This document shows positions 8,808 to 17,825 of a stretch of 64,000 nucleotides of DNA, piece after piece (positions within the stretch are counted from its first letter, which is position 1; each line of letters starts with the position of its first letter). Where the stretch lies: assembly GCF_006715495.1 (NCBI RefSeq), contig NZ_VFNI01000002.1:248001-312000 (forward strand), given 5' to 3'. The notes below the pieces were generated by a model. The model searched no databases, was not told the DNA's origin, and saw only the letters and a program-made list of their open reading frames with translations. This stretch comes from Herbaspirillum sp. SJZ106. Its GTDB lineage: Bacteria > Pseudomonadota > Gammaproteobacteria > Burkholderiales > Burkholderiaceae_D. The translations under genes were made by a program, and so were the position numbers.

Positions 8808-9586
8808 TAGAATCCGCCGCCTTCTGGAAAAGTAAGATAGCAAAGCGAGGGGTAAGCTTCAGCCTTATGTATGGTGTGCTTGTACTCGCCGAGAATGTCA
8901 TTTAAATAATGCATGCCTTCTGTCGGGACTTGTCCCCCACGAGTTAATTGCCAAAATGCAACAATCCCTCCTGGGACTAACTGGCGTATTACGTCTTTGA
9001 AAGAGTCGCGGGTTGGTTCGAGCACGTTTAGATCGAACCATGCCAATGAGATCATTTCGCCGGGGAATTCTTTTCTGAAAGTATCGAAAGTCTGGCGGCA
9101 ATCTCCTTCCCAAACACGGTGTTTCCCATTGACATGTCCCATGGCATTGTTGCGTTCATGTAATTGAAGCAGGGTCTTTAGTAGATTTGCGTACTCAGAG
9201 GAGAGCGAATAGGTGCCATCTGAATACAGTTTGGCATCACGGGGATCTTTTTCGTTGAAGCCTGCGTAACCCGTGAAGGTATCGAAGGCATGGATTCGAC
9301 GTTGAAAATTGAGCGGCTCCAGAATTGCCCGGAAATTTTCACAAAGTACGGCAGTTTGACCGCGCCATGTCCCCATATCAACAATAGCTCCGGGTAGCTT
9401 TACAATTCGTTGATACACTTCGAACGTCGCTAAAATGCGGGCGAGCAATGAACCTCTGATGAATAGTCCAAGTGATCTTTCCGTTTCCTCTTCAGTCGCC
9501 GGATATGCCGCCATCATGGAAAACAGCTCTCGTCGGGCTTTTACTTGATCTTGATCGGCATTGGTAATGATCGATGACTCATGCAT
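8807..9586 (-). CDS. TylF/macrocin O-methyltransferase-like protein, first gene of the minus-strand glycan operon
   Basis: A 259-residue protein. VDMGTWRGQTAVLCENF (about 69-85) is a SAM-binding start, FDTFTGYAGFNEKD is the loop typical of TylF-like enzymes, and AWFDLNVLEPTRDSF and LVPGGIVAFWQL match the later SAM-fold strands. TylF-type enzymes O-methylate sugars. ATG at 9586 has GGAG about seven bases upstream; an in-frame TTG at 9598 overlaps that ribosome site and is unlikely. As the first gene, it sets the operon promoter in 9587-9894. The TylF catalytic acidic metal ligands were not checked residue by residue. Confidence 0.65.
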   Translation of the reverse strand: MHESSIITNADQDQVKARRELFSMMAAYPATEEETERSLGLFIRGSLLARILATFEVYQRIVKLPGAIVDMGTWRGQTAVLCENFRAILEPLNFQRRIHAFDTFTGYAGFNEKDPRDAKLYSDGTYSLSSEYANLLKTLLQLHERNNAMGHVNGKHRVWEGDCRQTFDTFRKEFPGEMISLAWFDLNVLEPTRDSFKDVIRQLVPGGIVAFWQLTRGGQVPTEGMHYLNDILGEYKHTIHKAEAYPSLCYLTFPEGGGF

Positions 9587-9894
9587 GTTTGACTCCAAAA
9601 GGGGAAGCGGTTCGATTGCAGGATGTATTGAACTATACGGTCAGTGCAACAGGTAGAAATGCAGGAAAAACGATCCTATTGGGGGTTATATTCACTTTCG
9701 CCATGTTTTTTGTCAGTTTGGGAGGGGGGCGACGCGCCTAAGCTAACTTATAAAAAGAAGATTTACGCATGATAAGCAGGTTAGCTTGGTACTTGTTACG
9801 ACAATAAAATAGGTAGGATTCTTATCACTGATAGAAATGTGTTTAGCGGAGGTTTTATGCAGAGTTGGCAAGAAAATTCAGGTGGAGGGTACTG
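9587..9894. promoter_or_regulatory. Divergent promoter region between the two glycan operons, with an 8-bp inverted repeat
   Basis: This 308-base AT-rich stretch holds no gene. It must contain the promoter of the minus-strand operon (a possible minus -10 TATAGT lies at 9632-9637) and that of rfbF (possible -10 TAAAAT at 9805-9810). An inverted repeat aagctaac (9740-9747) and gttagctt (9780-9787) brackets an AT-rich stretch and could be an operator. No -35 element matches well on either strand, so the promoter calls are weak. Confidence 0.4.
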
Positions 9895-10671
9895 TTGAAA
9901 GTCGTCATTCTCGCAGGTGGCCTGGGCACGCGGCTCGGGGAAGAAACCGATGTGCGGCCGAAACCGATGGTCGAAATCGGCGGCAAACCGATCCTGTGGC
10001 ACATCATGAAGGGCTATTCGCAGCACGGCTTCAACGAATTCGTGATCCTGCTCGGCTACAAGGGCTACATGATCAAGGAGTTCTTCGCCAATTACTTCCT
10101 GCACCAGGGCGATGTCACTATCGACCTGGCCGACAACCGCGTCGAGGTGCATCGCAACAAGTCCGAGCCGTGGAAGGTCACGCTGGTGGAAACCGGCCTG
10201 CATACCCAGACCGGCGGGCGCCTGCTGGCTGCGCGCGATTACCTCAAGGGCGACGATTTCATGCTCACTTACGGCGATGGCGTCTCCGACGTGGACGTGG
10301 GCGCGCTGGTGCGGCATCACCGCAGCCACCAGTCGCTGGTGACCATGACCACGGTGCAGCCCGAGGCGCGTTTCGGCATGGTGCAGACCGACGAGGCCGG
10401 CCTGATTCGCGACTTCCGCGAGAAGCCGCCGGGCGACCTGGGCTGGATCAACGGCGGCTTCATGGTGTGCCGCCAGGGCGTGTTCGATTATTTGAAGGAC
10501 GGCGAGAGCACCATCTTCGAGCGCGCGCCGCTGGAGCAGATCGCCGCTGACGGCAAGCTGCTGAACTGGCCGCACCACGGTTTCTGGAAATGCATGGATA
10601 CGCTGCGCGACAAGATCCAGTTGAACCAGATGTGGGACCAGGACCAGGCGCGCTGGAAGACCTGGGATTGA
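9895..10671 (+). CDS. rfbF: Glucose-1-phosphate cytidylyltransferase
   Basis: A 258-residue enzyme making CDP-glucose from CTP and glucose-1-phosphate. The start KVVILAGGLGTRLGEET is the nucleotidyltransferase signature, KPMVEIGGKPILWHIM and YGDGVSDVD are characteristic of RfbF/AscA, and the length equals the family norm. TTG at 9895 is chosen as start because GGAGG lies six bases upstream; the longer reading from TTG at 9865 adds ten residues before the Rossmann strand. It feeds RfbG, whose gene lies nine kilobases away on the other strand. GC content returns to the genome level here. Confidence 0.93.
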   Translation: MKVVILAGGLGTRLGEETDVRPKPMVEIGGKPILWHIMKGYSQHGFNEFVILLGYKGYMIKEFFANYFLHQGDVTIDLADNRVEVHRNKSEPWKVTLVETGLHTQTGGRLLAARDYLKGDDFMLTYGDGVSDVDVGALVRHHRSHQSLVTMTTVQPEARFGMVQTDEAGLIRDFREKPPGDLGWINGGFMVCRQGVFDYLKDGESTIFERAPLEQIAADGKLLNWPHHGFWKCMDTLRDKIQLNQMWDQDQARWKTWD

Positions 10672-10675
10672 CGTC

Positions 10676-11233
10676 GTGAACCTGCGGATCGAGGAAACCG
10701 GCATCGCCGGCGCCGTGGTCGTATCCAGCGTGCGCCGCGGCGATGCGCGCGGCGGTTTCGCGCGCTGGTTCTGCGAGGATGAGCTGGCGTCCGTGCTGGG
10801 GGGCAGCCGCATCGTGCAAATCAACAATTCGGTTACGGCCGAGCCTGGCAGCGTGCGCGGCATGCATTTCCAATATGCGCCGCATGCCGAAAAAAAACTC
10901 ATCCGCTGCATCGCCGGCCGCGTGTTCGACGTGGTGCTGGATCTGCGGCGCGGTTCGCCGACTTTCCTGCAATGGCGCGCGGTTGAACTGGCCGCCGGCG
11001 ACGACCGCGCCATCCTGATTCCCGAGGGCTGCGCGCATGGTTTCCAGGCGCTCTCGGCTGACGCTTCCCTGCTTTACCTGCATACTGCGGCCTATGCGCA
11101 GGCTGCCGAAGGCGGCGTGCGCCACGATGATCCGCGCGCCGCGATCGCCTGGCCGCTGCCGCCGAAGAATTTGTCGCCGCGCGACCTCCAGCATCCGTTG
11201 CTGGCTTCCGATTTCGATGGAATCTCTCTATGA
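10676..11233 (+). CDS. dTDP-4-dehydrorhamnose 3,5-epimerase-like (RmlC-family) protein
   Basis: A 185-residue cupin of the RmlC family, with a GTG start 4 bases after rfbF. RGMHFQYAPHAEKKLIRCI carries the catalytic histidine (H64), and VFDVVLDLRRGSPTF and IPEGCAHGF are family signatures. A second, canonical RfbC is encoded at 15274-15819, so this one probably acts on the CDP-linked keto sugar: epimerising CDP-4-keto-6-deoxyglucose before or after C-methylation. It overlaps the next gene by 4 bases (ATGA). Substrate assignment is inferred from its position after rfbF. Confidence 0.78.
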   Translation: MNLRIEETGIAGAVVVSSVRRGDARGGFARWFCEDELASVLGGSRIVQINNSVTAEPGSVRGMHFQYAPHAEKKLIRCIAGRVFDVVLDLRRGSPTFLQWRAVELAAGDDRAILIPEGCAHGFQALSADASLLYLHTAAYAQAAEGGVRHDDPRAAIAWPLPPKNLSPRDLQHPLLASDFDGISL

Positions 11234-12453
11234 AATGCCGCCATTGCCAGACTGAATTGCATGACACCTTCATCGATCTGGGCTTCTCGCCGCCGTCCAA
11301 CGCCTACCTGAAGGCGGAGGACTTGCAGCGGCCCGAGACCCATTACCCGCTGAAGGTGATGGTGTGCCGCCAGTGCTGGCTGGTGCAGACCGAGGATTAC
11401 ACGCATTACGACCAGTTGTTCGCTACCGACTACGCGTATTTCTCGTCAACCTCCAGCACCTGGCTCAAGCATGCTTCCGACTACGTCGACATGATCGCCG
11501 CGCGGTTGAACCTCGGTGCGAAGTCGCTGGTGGTGGAGCTGGCCGCTAACGATGGTTACCTGTTGCAGTACGTGCAGCAAAAAGGGATTCCCTGCCTGGG
11601 CGTGGAGCCGACCAGGAGTACCGCCGACGCCGCGCGCGAGAAGGGCATTCCCATTGTCGAGGAATTCTTCGGCGTTGCACTGGGGCAGCGTTTGCGCCGG
11701 AGCCATGGCGCAGCCGACCTGATCGCCGCCAACAACGTGTTGGCTCATGTGCCCGACATCAATGATTTTGTCGGCGGCATGGCGGCGCTGCTGGCCCCGC
11801 AGGGCACCGTGACGGTGGAGTGTCCGCATCTGCTGAACCTGATCGGGCAATCGCAGTTCGACACCATCTACCACGAGCATTTCTCTTACCTGTCGCTGGT
11901 GGCGGTGGAGCGCGTGATGCGCGCGCAAGGGCTGCGCGTATACGACGTCGAGGAGCTGCCCACGCACGGCGGCAGCCTGCGCATCTATGCCTGCCATCTG
12001 GATGCGGCGCTGGCCACGACGCCGGCGGTGACCGCCATGCTGGCGCGCGAACGCGCTTTCGGCCTGGAAAGCATCGAGGCCTACGACGGCTTCCAGCGCA
12101 AGGCCGAAGAAATCAAGGCCGGCTTGCTGGAATTCCTGCTGGCGCAAAAGCGCGCCGGCAAGAAGGTGTTGGCCTACGGCGCCGCGGCCAAGGGCAACAC
12201 GCTGCTCAATTATTCCGGTGTCCATCCCGACCTGTTGCCGCTGGTGGCCGATGCCGCGCCTTCCAAGCAGGGCAAGTACATGCCGGGCAGCCATATCCCC
12301 ATCGTTTCGCCGGCGCGCCTGCTGCAGGACAAACCCGACGTGGTGCTGATCCTGCCATGGAACATCAAGGACGAGGTGGCCCGGCAACTGGCCGAGATCC
12401 GCGGCTGGGGCGGCCATTTTGCCATCGCCGTGCCGCAGTTGCAGGTCTGGTGA
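11230..12453 (+). CDS. NDP-hexose C-methyltransferase-like SAM enzyme (TylCIII type)
   Basis: A 407-residue protein with the three-part build of sugar C-methyltransferases. Residues 1-60 hold a putative zinc-binding domain with C3, C6, C46 and C49; residues about 95-230 hold a SAM fold (VVELAANDGYLLQYV, ANNVLAHVPDINDF); residues about 240-405 hold the C-terminal C-methyltransferase domain with KVLAYGAAAKGNTLLNYSG. TylCIII-type enzymes methylate C3 of NDP-4-keto-6-deoxy sugars. In this gene order the likely substrate is the CDP-keto sugar made by RfbF and RfbG, which would give a branched sugar. The exact carbon methylated is not known. Confidence 0.82.
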   Translation: MKCRHCQTELHDTFIDLGFSPPSNAYLKAEDLQRPETHYPLKVMVCRQCWLVQTEDYTHYDQLFATDYAYFSSTSSTWLKHASDYVDMIAARLNLGAKSLVVELAANDGYLLQYVQQKGIPCLGVEPTRSTADAAREKGIPIVEEFFGVALGQRLRRSHGAADLIAANNVLAHVPDINDFVGGMAALLAPQGTVTVECPHLLNLIGQSQFDTIYHEHFSYLSLVAVERVMRAQGLRVYDVEELPTHGGSLRIYACHLDAALATTPAVTAMLARERAFGLESIEAYDGFQRKAEEIKAGLLEFLLAQKRAGKKVLAYGAAAKGNTLLNYSGVHPDLLPLVADAAPSKQGKYMPGSHIPIVSPARLLQDKPDVVLILPWNIKDEVARQLAEIRGWGGHFAIAVPQLQVW

Positions 12454-12480
12454 GGCGCGCGGCGACACAATAAGGCATTC

Positions 12481-14229
12481 ATGAACATCCATCTTTTCCA
12501 GATTTGCCCCGATGGCGGCGACGCCGGCGATGCCGGTTTCACGCCGCTGGCCAATCCCGCCTCCGATACCTGGGGCGACTTCGCTGCGATTCGCGGCTTT
12601 TTCCATGCGCAAGCGGTGGATGAGGAGCATTGGTACGCCTTCGTGCCGCGCGACTTCATCGCGCAGACCGGTTTGAACGCCGCGCACTTGATTGAATTGG
12701 CGCAGGCCGCGCCGGGGTGCGACGCTTATACCTTTTCTCCGCACACGGTCGATGCGGCCGGGAATTTGAACCTGCTCCTGCAGGGTGAGCGCCAGTTGCC
12801 GGGGTTGGCCGGCACGACGCGCGCCTTCCTGGAGAACGTGGGGTTGGCGCTCGATCCCGAGCATTTCGTGCCGCCCTGGCAAAGTAATGTGCTCAATGGC
12901 TTCGTGTTGGCCAAGCCGGTGTTTTGGCGGACTTGGTTCGATTTGGCCGAACGGCTGCATCAACTTGCGGACCAGGAGCCCGGGCCGCTCGCCGACCAGC
13001 TCAATTCGGTAGCGCCGGCGAGCCGGACGACCAGCGCCAAGCGCTTGCTGGGGGAGCGGCTGGCCTCGCTGGTGCTGGCGTTGGATCAGCAATTGACAAT
13101 ATGGCACTGCCCGCCTGCGCGGATGCCCGGGGCGCAGCAACTGGCGTCGCAGGACCTGGCGGCGCTCGAGGCGCTGCGCGCCGCTTATGCGCAATACAAC
13201 GATCCTCTCGTGCGTTCCCGTTTCGATGCGCTGGCAGCGCGCCTGCTGCGTGAAATGGACGCGGCGCCGGTTCGCCCGCCGTCGGCGGTGGCGGCCGAGC
13301 AGCGCCCGCTCAGTATTTCTTCCGCTGCTGCGGCGATTTCGTCATCCGGGCTCAGGCTGGGCGGCATTTCGCCTGTCGCAGCTACCGATGCCGCCGCACA
13401 GGCCGCGCGCGGCGAACTGGTGTTCGGTTGCATGACCCACGTGCCGCTGCCGGTGAAGTTTCCCGATCATGTCTTGCCGATCTACCTGGGCGAATCGCAG
13501 CATGACGGCGCGCTCAACCTGCGCGACCTGGCGCCGGAATGGGTACCTTATCACCCCATCGTGGGCGGCATGCTGGGCAATTTCGCGCTGCGCAACCTGA
13601 TCTTGCGCGAATATCCCAAGGCGCAGCGCGTGGGCGTGTGCATGTATCGCAAGTTTGTCTCGCGCGAGCGCATCAGCGGCGTGCCGGCCGACGACAACTG
13701 GATGATGGACGTGGTGTCCGACCGGGAATTTGCCAGCCAGAGCCTGGAGCAGATGCTGGAGCCGGGTTCCCAGGACTTCGTGGTCGGCCGCACCTGCGGC
13801 TTCAGCTATGGCGGCCAGGGCGCCGGCTACCTGACCCACTATGCGCATGCGCACCATGCCGAGGACCTGTTGCGCTACGCGGCGGCGGCAACCGAGCTGG
13901 GGGTGTTCGGCAAGGCCGAAGCCGAGGCATTCTTCAATGAAAAGGTGTTCTTCATGGGCGGTGTCGAACTGGGCGTGTTCCCGGCCCAGTTCTGGCTGCA
14001 GGCCATCGGCCAGATCGAGGCTGTGACCTGGTATTGCGTGCAGCGCTACGACACCCGCCGCGAGGGCTACCAGGCCCGCGCCTGGGCGTTCTGCGCCGAG
14101 CGCCTGGGCAGTTACCTGTTGTTGCGGGAATTGCGCGCGCGTTATGGCGAGCCGGCTTACCAGCGCTTCTTCGGCCAGCTCAACCTGATCACCAAGGGTG
14201 ACCAGAAGCAATACGTGCCCAGCCACTGA
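12481..14229 (+). CDS. Uncharacterised 582-residue glycan-cluster protein, possible glycosyltransferase
   Basis: I do not recognise this protein with certainty. Residues 1-285 form one unit starting MNIHLFQICPDG, with YTFSPHTVDAAGNLNLLLQG. A Pro/Ala/Ser-rich linker at about 255-315 joins it to a second unit with GCMTHVPLPVKFPDHVLPIY, HPIVGGMLGNFALRNLI and RVGVCMYRKFVSRERI. The second unit recalls the DUF4422 polysaccharide-synthesis family, which has a VGxxxYRR-like motif near a Y/H-rich N terminus, but the match is by eye only. No signal peptide or membrane helix is visible. It is the last gene of the rfbF group and ends at a strong terminator, so it probably acts on the same sugar or glycan. 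Confidence 0.5.
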   Translation: MNIHLFQICPDGGDAGDAGFTPLANPASDTWGDFAAIRGFFHAQAVDEEHWYAFVPRDFIAQTGLNAAHLIELAQAAPGCDAYTFSPHTVDAAGNLNLLLQGERQLPGLAGTTRAFLENVGLALDPEHFVPPWQSNVLNGFVLAKPVFWRTWFDLAERLHQLADQEPGPLADQLNSVAPASRTTSAKRLLGERLASLVLALDQQLTIWHCPPARMPGAQQLASQDLAALEALRAAYAQYNDPLVRSRFDALAARLLREMDAAPVRPPSAVAAEQRPLSISSAAAAISSSGLRLGGISPVAATDAAAQAARGELVFGCMTHVPLPVKFPDHVLPIYLGESQHDGALNLRDLAPEWVPYHPIVGGMLGNFALRNLILREYPKAQRVGVCMYRKFVSRERISGVPADDNWMMDVVSDREFASQSLEQMLEPGSQDFVVGRTCGFSYGGQGAGYLTHYAHAHHAEDLLRYAAAATELGVFGKAEAEAFFNEKVFFMGGVELGVFPAQFWLQAIGQIEAVTWYCVQRYDTRREGYQARAWAFCAERLGSYLLLRELRARYGEPAYQRFFGQLNLITKGDQKQYVPSH

Positions 14230-14242
14230 CGATGTTTTCCGG

Positions 14243-14295
14243 AAACGACAGCGCCGCCGCACTTTCAACGAGTGCGGCGGCGCTGTCGTTTTTGG
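14243..14295. terminator. Bidirectional rho-independent terminator, 21-bp perfect stem
   Basis: Arms 14243-14263 and 14271-14291 are exact reverse complements with a 7-base loop, A-rich on the left and T-rich on the right. It separates two convergent genes, the 582-residue unknown (plus) and rfbD (minus), and should stop transcription from both. Confidence 0.93.
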
Positions 14296-14312
14296 CGCGT
14301 GCGGTTCGCAGT

Positions 14313-15263
14313 TCAGTCGGGCAGCAGCTTGCCCTGGTCCAGCCCGTAGTGCGCGATGATCTGCTGCAGGCAGGCCAGCGCATCTTCATCCCAGGTCGGC
14401 AGCGTGATGCCGAAGGTACGTTCCAGCTTGCCACAGTCCAGGCGCGAGTTGAGCGGGCGCTGCGGCGGCGTGGGATAGGTGGAGGTCGGCACCGGCGTGA
14501 TCTGTTCCAGGCCCTTGAGCTTGACCGGGATGCCGCGCGCCATCAGTTCCCGGGCCACCAGCGAGGCATAGCCGTGCCAGGAGGTGGCGCCGGCCGCGGT
14601 CAGATGGTAAGTGCCGCTGGTGGCGTGCACCCGTTCGCGGCCACCGTGTTCGCCGGCCAGCATGCGGCAGCACACCGCGGCGATGGTCGAGGCCCAGGTC
14701 GGCGCGCCGAACTGGTCGCCGACGATGGTGTAAGCCTCTTTTTGCTGCGCCAGCCGGATCGCCGTCTTCATGAAATTGCCGCCATGCAGGTTGTACACCC
14801 AACTGGTGCGCAGGATCCAATGTGCCGCCCCGGTCGCGGCGATGGCCAGTTCGCCGTCGCGCTTGGTGGCGCCGTAGACGTTGATGGGGCAGGTCGGCAT
14901 GTCTTCGGTGTAAGCGCCGGCATGGCTGCCGTCGAAGACGTAGTCGGTGGAAAAATGCAGCACCGCGGCGCCGATCTTCTTCGCTTCTTCGGCCAGCACG
15001 CCCGGTGCTTCGGCATTGATGGCGCGCGTCAGCGCGCTGTCCGATTCGGCCTTGACCACGGCGGTGTAGGCGGCCGGGTTGATGATCAGGTCGGGTTTGG
15101 CGGCCTGGACGGCCTGGCGTATGGCTTGCGGATCGGCCATGTCCAGCTGCGCGCGATGCGGCGCGATCACCTCGATGCGGTTTGGCATGGCGCGCAGGCG
15201 GCGCAGGAATTCGCCGCCCACCTGGCCGCTGGCGCCGGTCAACAGGATACGCATGGCGTTCAT
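14313..15263 (-). CDS. rfbD: dTDP-4-dehydrorhamnose reductase
   Basis: A 316-residue extended SDR enzyme, last step of dTDP-L-rhamnose synthesis (NADPH reduction of dTDP-4-keto-L-rhamnose). MRILLTGASGQVGGEF is the NAD(P) fold, FSTDYVFDG is the RmlD signature, and YGATKRDGE holds the Y-x3-K pair. The start at 15263 (MNAMRILL) leaves 10 bases after rfbC; the next ATG at 15254 is also possible. It is the last gene of the minus-strand operon and ends at the strong shared terminator. Confidence 0.94.
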   Translation of the reverse strand: MNAMRILLTGASGQVGGEFLRRLRAMPNRIEVIAPHRAQLDMADPQAIRQAVQAAKPDLIINPAAYTAVVKAESDSALTRAINAEAPGVLAEEAKKIGAAVLHFSTDYVFDGSHAGAYTEDMPTCPINVYGATKRDGELAIAATGAAHWILRTSWVYNLHGGNFMKTAIRLAQQKEAYTIVGDQFGAPTWASTIAAVCCRMLAGEHGGRERVHATSGTYHLTAAGATSWHGYASLVARELMARGIPVKLKGLEQITPVPTSTYPTPPQRPLNSRLDCGKLERTFGITLPTWDEDALACLQQIIAHYGLDQGKLLPD

Positions 15264-15273
15264 GCATTGGCTT

Positions 15274-15819
15274 TCATTCAAATACCTCGGCCGCATTCAG
15301 CAAGACGCCCAGCTTGTCTTTGTCGGACATGATGGGCGCATCCCGCAATTGCCAGTCGATGCCGATGGCGGGATCGTTCCAGAGGATGCAGCGCTCATGT
15401 TCGGGCATCCAGTAATCGGTGGTCTTGTAGAGGAATTCGGTATCGTCTTCCAGCACCGAAAAGCCATGCGCGAATCCGGGCGGAATCCAGAGCTGCAATT
15501 TGTTTTCTTCGCTTAACACTGTGCTGAACCATTGGCCGAAGGTCGGCGAATTGCGGCGGATGTCGAGTATCACGTCCAGCACGGCGCCGCGGATGACGCG
15601 CACCAGTTTTCCTTGCGCATGGCGGATCTGGTAGTGCAGGCCACGCAGCACGTTGCGGGCCGACTTGGAATGGTTGTCCTGGACGAATGGCGCATCGATG
15701 CCGGTTTCTTCCAGGAAGCGCCGGGCATTGAAGCTTTCATAGAAAAAGCCGCGGCTGTCGCCGAACACGCGCGGTTCGATGAGGAGCACGCCGGAGAGGG
15801 GGGGGAGTTTGACCTGCAT
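15274..15819 (-). CDS. rfbC: dTDP-4-dehydrorhamnose 3,5-epimerase
   Basis: A 181-residue RmlC cupin starting MQVKLPPLSGVLLIEPRV. DSRGFFYESFN, NVLRGLHYQ with catalytic H62, VLDVILDIRRNSPTFGQW and IPPGFAHGF are all classical RmlC motifs, and the length is normal. It inverts C3 and C5 of dTDP-4-keto-6-deoxyglucose. The reading frame is open upstream across rfbA in another frame, but ATG at 15819, 26 bases after the rfbA stop, is where RmlC homology begins. It lies between rfbA and rfbD in the operon. Confidence 0.95.
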   Translation of the reverse strand: MQVKLPPLSGVLLIEPRVFGDSRGFFYESFNARRFLEETGIDAPFVQDNHSKSARNVLRGLHYQIRHAQGKLVRVIRGAVLDVILDIRRNSPTFGQWFSTVLSEENKLQLWIPPGFAHGFSVLEDDTEFLYKTTDYWMPEHERCILWNDPAIGIDWQLRDAPIMSDKDKLGVLLNAAEVFE

Positions 15820-15845
15820 ATTGATGGGGTTCCGGATGCTGGTTT

Positions 15846-16742
15846 TCAGTAGCTCATATCGGTCAGCAAGTGCATCAGGTACTGGCCGTAGGCATTCTTT
15901 TTCAAAGGCGCCGCCAATTTCTCCAGTTGCGCCGCATCGATGTAGCCGCGGCGATAGGCGATCTCTTCCGGGCAGGCTACTTTCAGGCCCTGGCGTTTTT
16001 CGATCGTTGCGATGAACTGGCCTGCATCGAGCAGCGACTCGTGAGTGCCGGTGTCCAGCCACGCGATGCCGCGTCCTATTAGTTCCACCTGCAGTTGGCC
16101 CAGTTCCAGATAGGCCTTGTTGACGTCGGTGATTTCCAGTTCGCCGCGCGCCGAGGGTTTGAGCGAGCGGGCGATGCCGCTTACCTGGCTGTCGTAGAAA
16201 TACAGGCCTGTGACTGCGAAATTGGATTTCGGCTGCACCGGCTTTTCTTCGATGCCGATGGCTTTGCGCTGCTTGTCGAACTCGACCACGCCGTAGCGTT
16301 CCGGGTCCTGCACGTGGTAGGCGAAGACGGTTGCGCCGTCGGCTCGTTCGCTGGCGGCGCGCATTGGCGGTTCCAGGTCGCGCCCGTAAAAGATGTTGTC
16401 GCCCAGGATCAGCGCGGAAGGATCGTTGCCGATGAAATCGCTGCCGATGATGAAGGCTTGCGCCAATCCGTCGGGCGACGGTTGCACTGCGTACTGGATA
16501 TTGAGGCCCCATTGGCTGCCGTCCTTGAGCAGGTCGGCGAAGCGCGGCGTATCCTGCGGCGTGGAGATCACCAGGATGTCGCGGATGCCGGCCAGCATCA
16601 GGCTGGTCAGCGGGTAGTACACCATCGGCTTGTCGTAGATCGGCATGAGCTGCTTGGAAACCACCGTGGTGGCCGGATACAGGCGCGTGCCGGAGCCGCC
16701 GGCGAGAATGATGCCTTTGCGGCGGTTCGCTGTATGTTCCAT
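15846..16742 (-). CDS. rfbA: Glucose-1-phosphate thymidylyltransferase
   Basis: A 298-residue enzyme forming dTDP-glucose. [43 protein letters not shown] and [13 protein letters not shown] are RmlA signatures, and length is typical. The start at 16742 ([10 protein letters not shown]) has GAGGGG six bases upstream and overlaps nothing; rfbB ends 2 bases before it. It provides dTDP-glucose for rhamnose and for the amino sugar that the WecE-like transaminase would make. Confidence 0.96.
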   Translation of the reverse strand: MEHTANRRKGIILAGGSGTRLYPATTVVSKQLMPIYDKPMVYYPLTSLMLAGIRDILVISTPQDTPRFADLLKDGSQWGLNIQYAVQPSPDGLAQAFIIGSDFIGNDPSALILGDNIFYGRDLEPPMRAASERADGATVFAYHVQDPERYGVVEFDKQRKAIGIEEKPVQPKSNFAVTGLYFYDSQVSGIARSLKPSARGELEITDVNKAYLELGQLQVELIGRGIAWLDTGTHESLLDAGQFIATIEKRQGLKVACPEEIAYRRGYIDAAQLEKLAAPLKKNAYGQYLMHLLTDMSY

Positions 16743-16744
16743 TT

Positions 16745-17809
16745 TTATCCCCTCACGCCGTATTGCTGTTCCATCCATGTCAGATAGCCGCCCGAACGCA
16801 CATTGGCCACCCATTGCGGGTTGGCCAGGTACCATTGAACTGTCTTGCGGATGCCGCTTTCGAAGGTCTCGGCCGGCTTCCAGCCCAGTTCGCGTTCGAT
16901 CTTGCGGGCATCGATGGCGTAGCGGCGGTCGTGCCCCGGACGATCCTTGACGAAGGTGATCTGGTCGCGATAGCTGCCGTCGGCCTTGGGTTTGAGCTGG
17001 TCGAGGATGTCGCACAGGGTGTGCACCACGTCCAGGTTGGCTTTTTCGTTCCAGCCGCCGACGTTGTAGGTTTCTCCCGGCTTGCCGCGCGCCAGCACTT
17101 CCCGGATCGCTGCGCAGTGGTCGCGCACGTACAGCCAGTCGCGCACTTGCATGCCGTCGCCGTAGACCGGCAGCGGCTTGCCGTCCAGCGCATTGGAGAT
17201 CACCAGCGGGATCAGCTTTTCCGGGAAGTGGTAGGGGCCGTAATTGTTGGAGCAGTTGGTGGTCAGCGTAGGCAGGCCGTAGGTGTGGTGGTAAGCCCGC
17301 ACCAGATGGTCGGAGGCCGCCTTGGAGGCCGAATAGGGGCTGTTGGGGGCATACGGCGTGGTTTCCGAGAATGGCGCGTCTTGCGGTCCCAGCGTGCCGT
17401 AGACCTCATCGGTGGAAACGTGCAGGAAGCGGAAGGCCTCGCGCTCCTCGCCCTGCAACGTGTTCCAGTAGTGGCGTGCCGCTTCCAATAGGTTGAAAGT
17501 ACCGTTGACGTTGGTGCGGATGAATTCGTCCGGGCTGGCGATGGAGCGGTCGACGTGGCTCTCCGCTGCGAAATGCAGGATCGCCCGGGGCCGGTGTTGC
17601 GCGAACAGTGCGGCGATGGCCGTTTCGTCGCAGATATCCGTTTGCGAGAAAAGATAGCGGGCATCGCCGGCGATGGTGGCCAGGTTGTAGGGATTGCCGG
17701 CGTAGGTCAGCTTGTCGATGTTGAGCACGGGATCGGCCGTACCGGACGCCAGCCAGTCGAGGATGAAGTTGCTGCCGATGAAGCCGGCGCCGCCTGTAAT
17801 GAAGAGCAT
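16745..17809 (-). CDS. rfbB: dTDP-glucose 4,6-dehydratase
   Basis: A 354-residue extended [15 protein letters not shown] is the NAD+ fold, [12 protein letters not shown] is the RmlB signature, the catalytic triad region includes STDEVYGTL and [12 protein letters not shown], and [14 protein letters not shown] follows. It makes dTDP-4-keto-6-deoxy-D-glucose, the branch point for rhamnose (RfbC, RfbD) and 4-amino sugars. It stands second to third in the operon rfbG-galE-rfbB-rfbA-rfbC-rfbD with 16 bases between galE and itself. Confidence 0.96.
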   Translation of the reverse strand: MLFITGGAGFIGSNFILDWLASGTADPVLNIDKLTYAGNPYNLATIAGDARYLFSQTDICDETAIAALFAQHRPRAILHFAAESHVDRSIASPDEFIRTNVNGTFNLLEAARHYWNTLQGEEREAFRFLHVSTDEVYGTLGPQDAPFSETTPYAPNSPYSASKAASDHLVRAYHHTYGLPTLTTNCSNNYGPYHFPEKLIPLVISNALDGKPLPVYGDGMQVRDWLYVRDHCAAIREVLARGKPGETYNVGGWNEKANLDVVHTLCDILDQLKPKADGSYRDQITFVKDRPGHDRRYAIDARKIERELGWKPAETFESGIRKTVQWYLANPQWVANVRSGGYLTWMEQQYGVRG

Positions 17810-17825
17810 ATCTTTCTTGGTTCGG

